A stretch of DNA of 64,000 nucleotides from Chersky-840 sp035604715 (GCA_963731665.1 CAVSWP010000011.1:992001-1056000); one strand, 5' to 3'. Positions 8,065 through 16,564 are shown, counted from the first letter of the stretch. The notes: generated by a model from the sequence alone, not told the origin. Translations and numbers: made by a program.

Positions 8065-8091
8065 GCGGTTGCCCAAACTATCGTCGGCGCG
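8065..8091. promoter_or_regulatory. 27-base divergent, possibly leaderless, promoter spacer
   Basis: Only 27 bases separate ATG 8064 (minus) and ATG 8092 (plus). TATCGT at 8079-8084 lies 7 bases before the plus ATG; on the minus strand TAGTTT (8080-8075) lies 10 bases before ATG 8064. Neither gene has a Shine-Dalgarno sequence, so leaderless transcripts on both sides are likely. Confidence 0.45.
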
Positions 8092-9765
8092 ATGACGACG
8101 GTGGCCCAGCTGCTCGTCGCCCGCGCCCAGGACGACCACGTGGGGATGCGTTTCGAGGACGCCTCGTGGACCTGGCGCCAGATCGTGGCCGAGTCCGCCC
8201 ACCGGGCCGGGATGCTCCAAGCCCTGCGCCGCCCCGGGCCCTTCCACGTCGGGGTGCTGCTCGAGAACGTGCCCGAGTACCTCTTCCTCCTCGGGGGGGC
8301 GGCGCTGGCGGGCGCCACGGTGGTGGGGATCAACCCCACGCGCCGGGGGGCGGAGCTGGCGCGCGACGTGCGCCACACCGACTGCCAGCTCATCGTCACC
8401 GACACCGCGCAGCTCCCCCTGCTCGACGGGCTCGACACCGGCGTGGAGCCGGCCCGGGTCCTGCTGGCCGACGCCCCCTCGTACCCGCCGGCCTCCGGCC
8501 CGAAAGGGGACGGCGCCCGGCTACCGGACGGGCTGCCCGACCCCGACACGCTCTACCTGCTGCTGTTCACCTCGGGGTCCACGGGCGCCCCCAAGGCGGT
8601 GCGCGTCAGCCAGGGCCGGATGGCGAGCCAGGCGTCGGTGATGGCTGCGGGCTCGGGGTTCGGGCCCGACGACGTCATGTACTGCGCCATGCCCCTGTTC
8701 CACGGCAACGCCCTGAACACCTGTGTGGTGCCCGCCATCGCCTCCGGGGCCGTCCTGGTGCTGCGCCGCCGCTTCTCGGCGTCGGGATTCCTCCCCGACG
8801 TCCGGCGCTACGGGGTGACGTATTTCAACTACGTGGGCCGGGCCCTGGCCTACGTGCTGGCCACGGTGCCCGCCCCCGACGACGCCGAGAACACCTTGCG
8901 CTTCGGGTTCGGCACCGACGGATCCCCGTCGGACATCTCGGCCTTCAAGCGCCGCTTCGCCTGCCCCATCGTGGAGGGGTACGGGTCGAGCGAGGGGGCC
9001 ATCTCCATGTCGCGGGTGCCGGGAACGCCGCGCCAGGCCATGGGCAAGCCGCCCCCCGGGACCGACGTGGTGATCGTCGACCCTGCCACCGGGAGCGAGT
9101 GCGCGTCCGCGCAATTCGACGCCGAGGGGAAGCTGTGCAACGCGTCCGATGCCATCGGGGAGATCGTGAGCCGCGACGGCGTGGCGCGCTTCGAGGGGTA
9201 CTACGCCAACGAGGAGGCCGACGCCGAGCGCACCCGGGACGGATGGTTCTGGTCCGGCGACCTGGGATATCGCGACGAGGACGGCTTCTTCTACTTCGCG
9301 GGGCGCAGCGCCGACTGGCTCCGGGTGGACGGCGAGAACTTCGCGGCGGCGCCCCTGGAGCGGATCCTGGCCCGCTTCCCGGGTGTGGTCACCGCCGTGG
9401 TGTTGCCTGTGCCCGACCCCCGCACCGGCGACCAGGCCCTGGCCGCCCTCGAGCTGGCCGACCCCGACGCCTTCGACCCCGGGGCCTTCGGGGAGTTCCT
9501 GGGGGCCCAGGGCGATCTGGGCACGAAATGGGCGCCGAGGTTCGTGCGCGTCACCGACGCCATCCCACTCACCGGCTCCGGCAAGGTCGACAAGCGCCCC
9601 CTCCGACGCCAGTACTGGAAGACGGCGGACCCCGTGTGGTGGCGGCCCTTCGCCGGGCGCGGGGGTGGGCGGGCCGCGGACTACCGCCGGCTGACCGAGC
9701 GCGACGTCGAGGAGCTCGAGGCGCAGTTCTCGGCGCACGGCCGCCGGGGGTTGCTCGACATGTGA
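8092..9765 (+). CDS. Acyl-CoA synthetase / AMP-binding ligase (FadD-like)
   Basis: A 557-residue ANL-superfamily ligase that activates a carboxylic acid to acyl-AMP and then acyl-CoA. The motifs are in order: phosphate loop LLFTSGSTGAPKAV near residue 160, adenine motif EGYGSSEGA near 300, GWFWSGDLGYRDEDGFFYF near 385 and the catalytic-lysine region TGSGKVDKRPLR near 500. It is the first plus-strand gene of a lipid cluster with a small helical protein, an acyl-CoA dehydrogenase, a phosphotransferase and an SDR. The frame is open far upstream over the divergent phosphotransferase, but similarity to the family begins at MTTVAQLL. The acid is probably a fatty acid or a hydroxylated or aromatic derivative; it cannot be read from the sequence. 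Confidence 0.9.
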   Translation: MTTVAQLLVARAQDDHVGMRFEDASWTWRQIVAESAHRAGMLQALRRPGPFHVGVLLENVPEYLFLLGGAALAGATVVGINPTRRGAELARDVRHTDCQLIVTDTAQLPLLDGLDTGVEPARVLLADAPSYPPASGPKGDGARLPDGLPDPDTLYLLLFTSGSTGAPKAVRVSQGRMASQASVMAAGSGFGPDDVMYCAMPLFHGNALNTCVVPAIASGAVLVLRRRFSASGFLPDVRRYGVTYFNYVGRALAYVLATVPAPDDAENTLRFGFGTDGSPSDISAFKRRFACPIVEGYGSSEGAISMSRVPGTPRQAMGKPPPGTDVVIVDPATGSECASAQFDAEGKLCNASDAIGEIVSRDGVARFEGYYANEEADAERTRDGWFWSGDLGYRDEDGFFYFAGRSADWLRVDGENFAAAPLERILARFPGVVTAVVLPVPDPRTGDQALAALELADPDAFDPGAFGEFLGAQGDLGTKWAPRFVRVTDAIPLTGSGKVDKRPLRRQYWKTADPVWWRPFAGRGGGRAADYRRLTERDVEELEAQFSAHGRRGLLDM

Positions 9766-9844
9766 CGCCTGTGACGCGTCGCCCCCCGAGCGGCTCCCCC
9801 CGAGCGGGTCGCCTACAGTCGGGCGCAGCCGCCGGCCCACGACA

Positions 9845-9858
9845 TACGGGCGACCGTA
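9845..9858. promoter_or_regulatory. Short palindrome, possible TetR-type operator
   Basis: TACGG GCGA CCGTA is a perfect 5-bp inverted repeat with a 4-base spacer, 40 bases upstream of the gene at 9898. Sites of this size are common for TetR-family regulators of lipid genes; no TetR gene is adjacent. Confidence 0.35.
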
Positions 9859-9897
9859 CGTGTCGCCGGGCTCGGGGCGCGCCGAAGGAGGACGGTC

Positions 9898-10302
9898 ATG
9901 GGACTGATGGACAAGGTCAAGGCACAGGCGACGCAGCTGGCCGACAAGGCCCAGCAGGCCGGCCAGGCCGGCCAGGCCAAGCTGGTCGAGGTCCAGGCCA
10001 AGCGCAAGAGCGACGCCCTGCTGCTCGAGCTGGGCGGGATCACCTACACCCAGCGGATGGGGCGCGCCGACGCGGGAGCCGAGGCCCGGGTCACCGAGCT
10101 GGTGGGCCTGATCCAGGCGAACGAGGCCGAGCACGGCCCGGTGTCGGTGACGTCGGCCAACGCCGCGGTGGCGGAGTCCACCGGAGTGGTGGACCCCGGC
10201 GCCACCATCCCCGCCCCGGCCAGTGCGCCGCCCACGGCCACCACACCGCCGGCCGCGGCCGGGCCCATCCCCCAGGCGCAGTACGGCACGGGCGAAGGCT
10301 GA
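9898..10302 (+). CDS. Small Ala/Gln-rich helical protein (134 aa)
   Basis: ATG 9898 follows a strong ribosome-binding site (AAGGAGGACGGTC). Residues 1-45 form a Lys/Ala/Gln-rich amphipathic helix (MGLMDKVKAQATQLADKAQQ), the middle carries a conserved-looking GGITYTQRMGRAD, and the C-terminal third is a Pro/Ala/Thr-rich disordered tail. There is no signal peptide or membrane span. Similar short proteins with a Lys/Ala helix are common hypothetical proteins in actinobacteria. It lies between the ligase and the acyl-CoA dehydrogenase, 9 bases before the latter, and is probably co-transcribed with it. Function unknown. Confidence 0.7.
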   Translation: MGLMDKVKAQATQLADKAQQAGQAGQAKLVEVQAKRKSDALLLELGGITYTQRMGRADAGAEARVTELVGLIQANEAEHGPVSVTSANAAVAESTGVVDPGATIPAPASAPPTATTPPAAAGPIPQAQYGTGEG

Positions 10303-10311
10303 GGCACCTCG

Positions 10312-11622
10312 TTGGGTTGGGAGTTCTCCACCGATCCGGAGTTCCAGGCCAAGCTGGACTGGACCGACACCTTCGTCCGGGAGGAGGTCGAGCCTCTCGA
10401 CCTGTTGTGGGGTGATCGCACCTTTCATCCCCTCGACGACAAGCTCCGCAAGATCGTCGACCCCCTGAAACAGCAGGTGCGCGACCACAAGCTGTGGGCG
10501 TGTCATCTCGGGCCCGAGCTCGGGGGCGAGGGATACGGCCAGGTGAAGCTGTCGCTTATGAACGAGATCCTGGGCCGCAGCCGGTGGGCGCCCATCATCT
10601 TCGGGTGCCAGGCGCCCGACACCGGCAACGCCGAGATCATCGCCCACTACGGCACCGACGAGCAGAAAGAGCGCTACCTGCGCCCCTTGCTCGAGGGTGA
10701 GATCTTCTCGTCGTACTCGATGACCGAGCCCCAGGGGGGCTCGGACCCCACCCGGTTCGAGACCCGGGCCCGGCGCGACGGCGACGAATGGGTCATCGAC
10801 GGATGGAAGTTCTTCTCGTCCAATGCCCGGACGTCGTCGTTCCTCATCGTGATGGCGGTGACCAACCCCCAGGTGAGCGCGTACCAGGGGATGTCGATGT
10901 TCCTGGTGCCCACCGACACCCCCGGGGTCGACATCGTCCGCAACATCGGGCTCATGGGCGAGCACTTCGGGGACGGCCACGAGGGGATGCACGCGCTGAT
11001 CCACTACAACGAGGTGCGCGTCCCGGCCCAGAGCCTGCTGGGCGGGGAGGGCCAGGCCTTCGCCATCGCCCAGACCCGGCTGGGGGGCGGGCGCATCCAC
11101 CACGCCATGCGCACCGTGGGCGTGTGCCAGAAGGCGCTCGACATGATGTGCGAGCGGGCCCTGTCGCGCCACACCCAGGGCAGCGTGCTGGCCGACAAGC
11201 AGAGCGTGCAGAACTACATCGCCGACTCCTACGCCCAGCTCATGCAGTTCCGGCTGTTCGTGCTGTACGTGGCGTGGGAGATCGACCAGTACCAGGACTA
11301 CCGCAAGGTGCGCCACGACATCGCGGCGGTCAAGGTGCTCACGGCCCAGGTCCTGCACGACATCGTGCAGCGCTCGATCCAGGTGCACGGCGCCCTGGGC
11401 GTGTCCAACGAGCTCCCCCTGGGCGGCTACTGGATGATGGTGCCCGTGATGGGCCTGGTCGACGGGCCCAGCGAGGTCCACCGGGTGACCGTGGCCCGCC
11501 AGGTCCTCAAGCGCTACCAGGCCGCCCCCGGGGCGTGGCCCACCGAGCACCTGCCCGAGAAGCTCGCCGCGGCGCGCCAGAAGTTCGCCGAGCACCTCGA
11601 GCACGAGGTGGCCAACCAGTGA
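10312..11622 (+). CDS. Acyl-CoA dehydrogenase (ACAD10/11-like)
   Basis: A 436-residue flavoprotein dehydrogenase that introduces a 2,3-double bond in acyl-CoA. The FAD/substrate motif SYSMTEPQGGSDPT is near residue 140 and the C-terminal DGPSEVHRVTVARQVLKRY carries the catalytic Glu region in the form typical of ACAD10/11-type enzymes. The start appears to be TTG 10312, the first start codon in the frame. The stop overlaps the GTG start of the phosphotransferase (GTGA), so the two genes are coupled. The dehydrogenase-kinase pairing matches the two domains that are fused in vertebrate ACAD10/ACAD11 and act on 4-hydroxy acids; that function is inferred here. Confidence 0.9.
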   Translation: MGWEFSTDPEFQAKLDWTDTFVREEVEPLDLLWGDRTFHPLDDKLRKIVDPLKQQVRDHKLWACHLGPELGGEGYGQVKLSLMNEILGRSRWAPIIFGCQAPDTGNAEIIAHYGTDEQKERYLRPLLEGEIFSSYSMTEPQGGSDPTRFETRARRDGDEWVIDGWKFFSSNARTSSFLIVMAVTNPQVSAYQGMSMFLVPTDTPGVDIVRNIGLMGEHFGDGHEGMHALIHYNEVRVPAQSLLGGEGQAFAIAQTRLGGGRIHHAMRTVGVCQKALDMMCERALSRHTQGSVLADKQSVQNYIADSYAQLMQFRLFVLYVAWEIDQYQDYRKVRHDIAAVKVLTAQVLHDIVQRSIQVHGALGVSNELPLGGYWMMVPVMGLVDGPSEVHRVTVARQVLKRYQAAPGAWPTEHLPEKLAAARQKFAEHLEHEVANQ

Positions 11623-12728
11623 CCGCCGACGAGGCGGCCGACGACCCCGCCGACGACCCGGTTGTCGACGACCCCGCGAGTGACGACGAGGCGCGCACCC
11701 GGGGGCTGGTCGACCCCGAGCGCCTGAGGACGTTCTTCGACGACCACGGCCTTCCCGGCACCGGGGAGCCGGTCGTCGCCACCTTCATCACCGGGGGCGC
11801 CTCGAACGAGCTGTTCGAGATCCGCCGGGGAGGGCACCGCATGGCGTTGCGCCGCCCCCCGCGCATCGTCCCCGAGGGCCGCAACGACACGATGCTGCGC
11901 GAGTACCGGTTGCTCGCCGCGTTGGCCGACACCGACGTGCCCCATGCCCGGGTCCTGGCGGTGTGCGACGACCCCGGGCTCTTGGGGGGCTGTTTCTATG
12001 TGATGGAGTACGTCGACGGGTGGTCGCCCATGGGGGGCGGAGGCTGGCCGGCCCCCTTCGACACCGACCTGGCGGCCCGCCGGGGCCTGGGACTGCAGTT
12101 GGTCGACGGCATCGCCAAGCTGGCCCGGGTGGACTGGCGGGCCCGGGGCCTGGAGGGCTTCGGGCGCCCCTACGGGTTCCACGAGCGCCAGGTCGACCGG
12201 TGGATGAGCCATCTGGCCGCCGTGCAGTTCCGCGACATCCCGGGACTGGACACCGCGGCGGCGTGGCTGCGTGCCCATCAGCCCGGCAACTACCAGCCCG
12301 GGATCATGCACGGCGACTACCAGTTCGCCAACGTGATGTTCCGCCACGGCGCCCCCGCCCAGTTGGCCGCCATCGTGGACTGGGAGATGGCGACCGTGGG
12401 CGACCCCCTGCTCGATCTCGGTTGGGTCATCCAAGGCTGGCTCGACGAGGACGAGGAGCGCAGCTCGGGCAGCTACGTCGACTACACGGGCATGTCGTCG
12501 CGCGCCGAGCTCCTCGACTACTACTCGCGCCAGAGCGGGCGCGACACCGACGAGATCGACTACTACGTCATCCTGGCCCGCTTCAAGCTGGCCGTGGTCC
12601 TCGAGGCGGGGTATGCCCGCGTGGTGCAGGGCACGGCGGACAATCCCAAGATGGAGGCGTTCGGCGACGTGGTGCTGAACCTGGCCGAGAGGGCGGCGGA
12701 CCTCGCCCTCACCACGTCACTTCACTGA
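11619..12728 (+). CDS. APH-like phosphotransferase paired with acyl-CoA dehydrogenase
   Basis: A 369-residue kinase-like protein. After an acidic head (residues 1-30) come a nucleotide-binding region (FITGGASNELFEIRRGG), a catalytic loop IMHGDYQFANVMF and a metal loop IVDWEMATVGDPLLDLGW. It starts at GTG 11619 inside the stop codon of the dehydrogenase gene. It is closer to the ACAD10/11 kinase domain than to antibiotic kinases: it has YVDGWSPMGGGGWPAPF in the lid region and the same partner gene. The probable role is phosphorylation of a hydroxyacyl-CoA so that it can enter beta-oxidation. Confidence 0.86.
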   Translation: MTADEAADDPADDPVVDDPASDDEARTRGLVDPERLRTFFDDHGLPGTGEPVVATFITGGASNELFEIRRGGHRMALRRPPRIVPEGRNDTMLREYRLLAALADTDVPHARVLAVCDDPGLLGGCFYVMEYVDGWSPMGGGGWPAPFDTDLAARRGLGLQLVDGIAKLARVDWRARGLEGFGRPYGFHERQVDRWMSHLAAVQFRDIPGLDTAAAWLRAHQPGNYQPGIMHGDYQFANVMFRHGAPAQLAAIVDWEMATVGDPLLDLGWVIQGWLDEDEERSSGSYVDYTGMSSRAELLDYYSRQSGRDTDEIDYYVILARFKLAVVLEAGYARVVQGTADNPKMEAFGDVVLNLAERAADLALTTSLH

Positions 12729-12730
12729 GG

Positions 12731-13495
12731 GTGCGCCCGTCGGTGACCGGGGACCGTTTCGACCTCAGCGGCAAGGTGGCCCTCGTGACCGGGGGGAGCC
12801 GGGGGCTGGGACGGGCCATGGCCCTGGGACTGGCCGAGGCCGGCGCCGACGTGGTGGTGGCCAGCCGCAAGCTCGAGGCCTGCCGGGCGGTGGCGGCCGA
12901 CATCGAGGCCATGGGGCGCCGGGCGCTGGCGCATGCCTGCAACGTGTCGAACTGGGACGAGCTCGAGCCCCTGGCCGACGCCGCCTATCAGGCCTTCGGG
13001 CGCGTCGACGTGCTGGTGAACAACGCCGGGATGTCCCTGCTCTACGGGGACGTGACCGAGGTCACCGAGGCCATGTGGGACAAGGTGGTGGACCTCAACC
13101 TCAAGGGCGTGTTCCGGCTCACCGCCGTGGTGGGCAGCCGCATGGTGCGCGCCGGGAGCGGCTCGGTGATCAACGTGTCGAGCGTAGGGTCGATCCGGCC
13201 CACCCCCGAGATCCTGCCCTACGCGGCCGCCAAAGCGGGGGTGAACACGTTGACGGTCGGGTTCGCCCGCGCCCTGGGGCCGTCGGTGCGGGTTAACTGC
13301 ATCATGGCCGGGCCCTTCCTCACCGACGTGACCAAGGCCTGGGACATGGAGGCCTTCGAGCAAGGGGCCCAACGCTTCGCCCTGCGACGCGGCGGTGATC
13401 CCGACGAGGTGGTGGGAACGGCGCTTTACTTCGCCAGCGACGCCTCGAGCTTCACCACCGGGCAGGTGCTGCGCGTCGACGGCGGCATTCCCTGA
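12731..13495 (+). CDS. Short-chain dehydrogenase/reductase
   Basis: A 254-residue classical SDR with a Rossmann motif TGGSRGLG near residue 20, NNAG near 100, catalytic Ser in INVSSVGS and the YAAAK catalytic pair near 160. The C-terminus (FTTGQVLRVDGG) is typical and shows that the gene is full length. It uses NAD(P)H to oxidise or reduce a hydroxyl/keto group, here probably on an acyl-CoA. GTG 12731 is 2 bases after the upstream stop; GTG 12743, with GAGGG upstream, is an alternative start giving 250 residues. It is the last gene of the lipid operon. Confidence 0.88.
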   Translation: MRPSVTGDRFDLSGKVALVTGGSRGLGRAMALGLAEAGADVVVASRKLEACRAVAADIEAMGRRALAHACNVSNWDELEPLADAAYQAFGRVDVLVNNAGMSLLYGDVTEVTEAMWDKVVDLNLKGVFRLTAVVGSRMVRAGSGSVINVSSVGSIRPTPEILPYAAAKAGVNTLTVGFARALGPSVRVNCIMAGPFLTDVTKAWDMEAFEQGAQRFALRRGGDPDEVVGTALYFASDASSFTTGQVLRVDGGIP

Positions 13496-13510
13496 CCGGT
13501 CGTCTCCGTC

Positions 13511-14010
13511 TCACCCGGCCTGTCCGGTTTGTCCGGGGCGACCGTCCGCACGAGTGATGGACTCCAGGCGCTCGAGTAGGGGGAGCTGTCCGGCCAGCAG
13601 CTTGGTGCGGGCCTCGGGCAACGAGTACCAGGCCGCCTTGTCGACCTCGGGGAACGTGCGGAGCTCGCCCGACCGGGGTGGCCACTCCATCTCGAACACG
13701 TTGCTGGTGGTGGCGCGGGCGTCGAGGTCGCCGCGCACCGCCCACGCCCGCACGCGCTTTCCTCCCGCCTGACGCACCTCGCCCAGGTCGACGCGCGGCC
13801 CCGGGGGGCGCGCTGGCCGAGCTCCTCGGCGAACTCCTCCTCGGCGCGCGCCGCGGGGTCGTCCCCCTCGCCGTACTCGCCCTTCGGTATCGACCACGCG
13901 CCGGCGTCCTTCTTCGACCAGAACGGGCCCCCGGGATGCACGAGGAGGACCTCGACGCTTCCGTCGGCGCCGTGGCGGTAGAGCAGGAGGCCGGCGCTCA
14001 CCCTCGGCAC
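13511..14010 (-). pseudogene. Nudix hydrolase split by a one-base frameshift
   Basis: From GTG 14010 the first frame encodes a Nudix N-terminus (VSAGLLLYRHG, then GAWSIPKGEYGEGDDPAARAEEEFAEELG, which holds the GX5EX7REUXEEXGU-type Nudix box). The match to the family then jumps to another frame (VDLGEVRQAGGKRVRAWAV ... FEMEWPPRSGE ... LPLLERL) that ends at 13511. The jump is in CCCC/GGGGGG at 13799-13808 and is consistent with a single missing base. Joined, the protein would be about 166 residues, normal for this family of NTP pyrophosphohydrolase-like proteins. It may be a real recent pseudogene, a sequence error, or programmed slippage. It is tail-to-tail with the SDR gene, 15 bases apart. 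Confidence 0.8.
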
Positions 14011-14159
14011 CGCCGCCTCACTCTCCGGCGCCGTCGGGAGAAAACGCTGTGTTCGGAACACCACATGCCGTCGTATCCCCGGGTGAGGCGGTTGGTCATT
14101 GCCGTCGCAAATCATATGCGAGCCCCTCATCTTGCCGACGGGAAAAGCGATTGGCACGG

Positions 14160-14250
14160 CTCGCGTGCGTTCACTACGGTCGCCCACGGGTGCCCTGCCG
14201 GGCGGCAGAGCAGTGGAGGAGACCGACAGCGTCGGGGTTCGCGCGCTGTG
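14160..14250 (+). promoter_or_regulatory. Candidate c-di-AMP (ydaO/yuaA-like) riboswitch
   Basis: Ahead of a secreted CAP-like gene lies a structured leader. It contains ACGGGTGCCCTGCCGGGCGG (14185-14204), then GTGGAGGAGACCGACAGCG (14213-14231), and flanking complementary arms GCGTGCG (about 14163-14169) and CGCGCGC (about 14240-14246) that could close it. GGGTG and ACCGACAGC resemble conserved parts of the ydaO/yuaA class, which in actinobacteria often controls secreted cell-wall proteins. The usual GAA after GGGTG is not present, so the match is partial. Confidence 0.35.
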
Positions 14251-14283
14251 ACGGCGTTCGTGGGACATCCGCCAAACCCCCCC

Positions 14284-15435
14284 ATGAACCGCGAACCCGT
14301 GCATACCCAGGCCGTACGCCCGGCGCGACGCAGGGACTCCCGTCGCCCCGCCAGCCGGACGATCGCGCGCTTCGGCTTGATCGTGTCGGTGCCGGGTGCC
14401 TCGGTGCTCGCCGCCACCGCGGGGCCCGCGGCGGTGGCCGAGGCGGGCACCAGTCACGGCCATCATCCCCACGCGTCGACGCGTCCGGCTGCCAAGCAGT
14501 CCCCCTTGGTGGCCATGCGCAAGATCCTGGAGGCCGAGAAGGCCACCCCGACCACCACCACCACGACCACCGCTCCGGCTCCAGCGCCCACGACGACGGT
14601 TCCCTCGCCACCGCTCGCCGCCGTGGCGGCCGCGCCACCACCCGCGCCCCGGGTGGAGGTGGCCCCCCCGCCCCCCGCCCCGGCGGCTCATCCCGCGCCC
14701 GTGTCGCATCCCGCGCCGGTGGCCCCCCCGCCTCCGGCCCCGCACCCGGCGCCGAGCCCGGCACGGGGGATCGTCCCCCCCGCCAACCCCCCGGCGAGCA
14801 TCGCCCCCAACCCGCAGTTCGAGAGCGTGTGCCTGGCCGACGGCGCCCTGTCGGCGCCGTGCATCGCATCGACGCTCCAGGCCACCGACGTGGCGCGCGG
14901 GCGCGAGGGCCTGGGCCCGATGAACCTTCCCCACGACTACTCGACCCTCAGCGCCGCCGAGCAGCTGTTCGTGTTGGCCGACACCGAGCGGGTGGACCGG
15001 GGACTGCCGCCCGCCATCGGCCTGGTGTCGGAGTTCGACCAGGACGCCCAGGCCGCCGCGCAGGCCGTGACCGACCCCGCCCCGACCATCGTCCCTCCCG
15101 GCGTGGGCATCCTGCGGTGGGCGGCGAACTGGAGCGAGAACGCCGGGGCCCTGGGATCGAACTACAACTGGATGTACGACGACGGCCCCGGTTCGGGCAA
15201 CGAGGCCTGCGGCAGCGGCGCGGGTGGATGCTGGGGACATCGCGACAACATCCTGGGGTTCAGTGCGGCCTCCTTGGCGGCGTCGGGCGGGACGCTCGTC
15301 ATGGGAGCCGGTGAGGCGTCGCCGGCGGCGGCCGCGCCGTGGATGAGCGACGCCGAGCTCTTCGCCGTGGTCACCCACACCCCGGCGTACTACATCTACA
15401 CCTGGGGCCAGGCGGTGGCGGCCGGGGCCGGCTGA
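14284..15435 (+). CDS. Secreted protein with Pro/Ala/Thr linker and CAP-like domain
   Basis: A 383-residue exported protein. The N-terminus is basic then hydrophobic (ARFGLIVSVPGASVLAATAG), consistent with a signal peptide. Residues about 75-175 are a low-complexity Thr/Pro/Ala spacer suited to crossing the cell wall. Residues about 185-383 look like a CAP/SCP-type domain: AEQLFVLADTERVDRGLPP, then WAANWSENAG and GCWGHRDNILG, the last resembling the CAP signature. The usual His pair is only partly evident, so enzymatic activity is unclear. ATG 14284 is chosen because the signal sequence follows; the open frame further upstream covers the Nudix gene. Possible riboswitch control is noted at 14160-14250. 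Confidence 0.75.
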   Translation: MNREPVHTQAVRPARRRDSRRPASRTIARFGLIVSVPGASVLAATAGPAAVAEAGTSHGHHPHASTRPAAKQSPLVAMRKILEAEKATPTTTTTTTAPAPAPTTTVPSPPLAAVAAAPPPAPRVEVAPPPPAPAAHPAPVSHPAPVAPPPPAPHPAPSPARGIVPPANPPASIAPNPQFESVCLADGALSAPCIASTLQATDVARGREGLGPMNLPHDYSTLSAAEQLFVLADTERVDRGLPPAIGLVSEFDQDAQAAAQAVTDPAPTIVPPGVGILRWAANWSENAGALGSNYNWMYDDGPGSGNEACGSGAGGCWGHRDNILGFSAASLAASGGTLVMGAGEASPAAAAPWMSDAELFAVVTHTPAYYIYTWGQAVAAGAG

Positions 15436-15535
15436 GCCCGCTGCGGAGATTGGGACTGCACCCTGGCTGAGGTGGACCTGACTGCCACCTCAGCCAGAGG
15501 TGAGCGGGGGCCCGCGGCGGGCGCGGGCGTGTGCG

Positions 15536-16564
15536 TCAGGCGCTGGTGCGCCGGCGCCGTGCGCTCGACATGGCCAGCAGGACCAGGCCGAAGCCCACCA
15601 TCGACCCGCCCAGGACAGGCAGGAGGGGGTTGATGCCGGTGGTGGGCAGCGTGCCCCCCGTGGTCGTCCCCGGTGCTCCCGGTGTCCCCGGTGTCCCCGG
15701 TGTCCCGGTTCCCGTGGGCGTCCCGGCTCCGGTGGTCGTCCCTGTCGGGCTCACCGTCTTGGCGTTGGCGTTGGCACTGCCCACAGTCGTGACGGTCGTG
15801 CCCGGCGTGGTGGCGCACGTCGGCTTGGTGATGGTGTCGGTGTCCAAGGTGACCGCACCGTTGCGGGCCAGCACGCGGCCGCTGATGGTGGTGCCGGTGG
15901 TCACGGTGATGGACGTGAGCGCCAGGATGGTGCCCCGGAAGGTGGAACCGGTCCCCAGCGTCGCCGAGCTGCCGACCTGCCAGAAGACGTTGCAGGCCTG
16001 GGCGCCGTTGATGAGGTTGACCGTGCTGGCCGAGGCCGTGGTGAGGGTGGAGCCGGCCTGGAAGACGAAGAGGGCGCTGGGGTTCCCGCCACCGTTGAGG
16101 GTGAGCGCACCCGTGAGCCCGAGCGACGACGCGGAGTTGTAGGTTCCCGCCGTCAATGTCTGACCACCGAGATCGGCGGCGACCGCTGTCCTGGGGCTCT
16201 CGCCGGCGGCGGTGTTGTAGGCGGTCACGAGGTCGGTCTTGGCCCCTTGGGTCACGGAGTCACCGCCGTGGTTGGTCCCGGTGATGGTCATCGACGCCGC
16301 GCCGGAGATCGACGTGGTGGGGAACGTCCCGATGTCCCCGTTGACGGTGGTCGGGCCGGTGTTGGTGATGCCCGCACCGGCCAGCACGGCGAAGCTGCCG
16401 GCGGTGCCGAGCCCGACCGGGGTCTGGGCGGCGTCGGCGCCGACGGCGGGGGCGAGGACGGCCACGCCGACCACGACCGCCGCCAGGGGAGCGGCCCACG
16501 GGGCGATGTGCCGACGGCGCGGGGCCGCGCCGATCGATGACACGACTACTCGGTTGGAGAACAT
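15536..16564 (-). CDS. DUF3494 (ice-binding-like) surface protein with sortase signal
   Basis: A 342-residue secreted protein. The signal peptide covers residues 1-47 (VVVGVAVLAPAVGADA). Residues about 50-250 form a DUF3494 domain: LGTAGSFAVLAGAGITNTG, NGDIGTFP, ALFVFQAGSTLTT and CNVFWQVGSSATLGTGSTF, the pattern of bacterial ice-binding-like beta-solenoids. A Thr/Gly/Pro repeat stalk (TGTGTPGTPGTPGAPG) leads to LPTTG, a hydrophobic segment and a RRRR tail, a complete cell-wall sorting signal. The start is ATG 16564 with AGGAAGAGG upstream. Many DUF3494 proteins are adhesins or have no ice activity, so surface attachment is the safer role. Confidence 0.88.
   Translation of the reverse strand: MFSNRVVVSSIGAAPRRRHIAPWAAPLAAVVVGVAVLAPAVGADAAQTPVGLGTAGSFAVLAGAGITNTGPTTVNGDIGTFPTTSISGAASMTITGTNHGGDSVTQGAKTDLVTAYNTAAGESPRTAVAADLGGQTLTAGTYNSASSLGLTGALTLNGGGNPSALFVFQAGSTLTTASASTVNLINGAQACNVFWQVGSSATLGTGSTFRGTILALTSITVTTGTTISGRVLARNGAVTLDTDTITKPTCATTPGTTVTTVGSANANAKTVSPTGTTTGAGTPTGTGTPGTPGTPGAPGTTTGGTLPTTGINPLLPVLGGSMVGFGLVLLAMSSARRRRTSA

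Noticed and set aside
8521..11604. Very long open frame on the minus strand (over 1000 codons)
   Set aside because: Composition is His/Gly/Val/Arg-rich shadow of the ligase and acyl-CoA dehydrogenase; no motifs.
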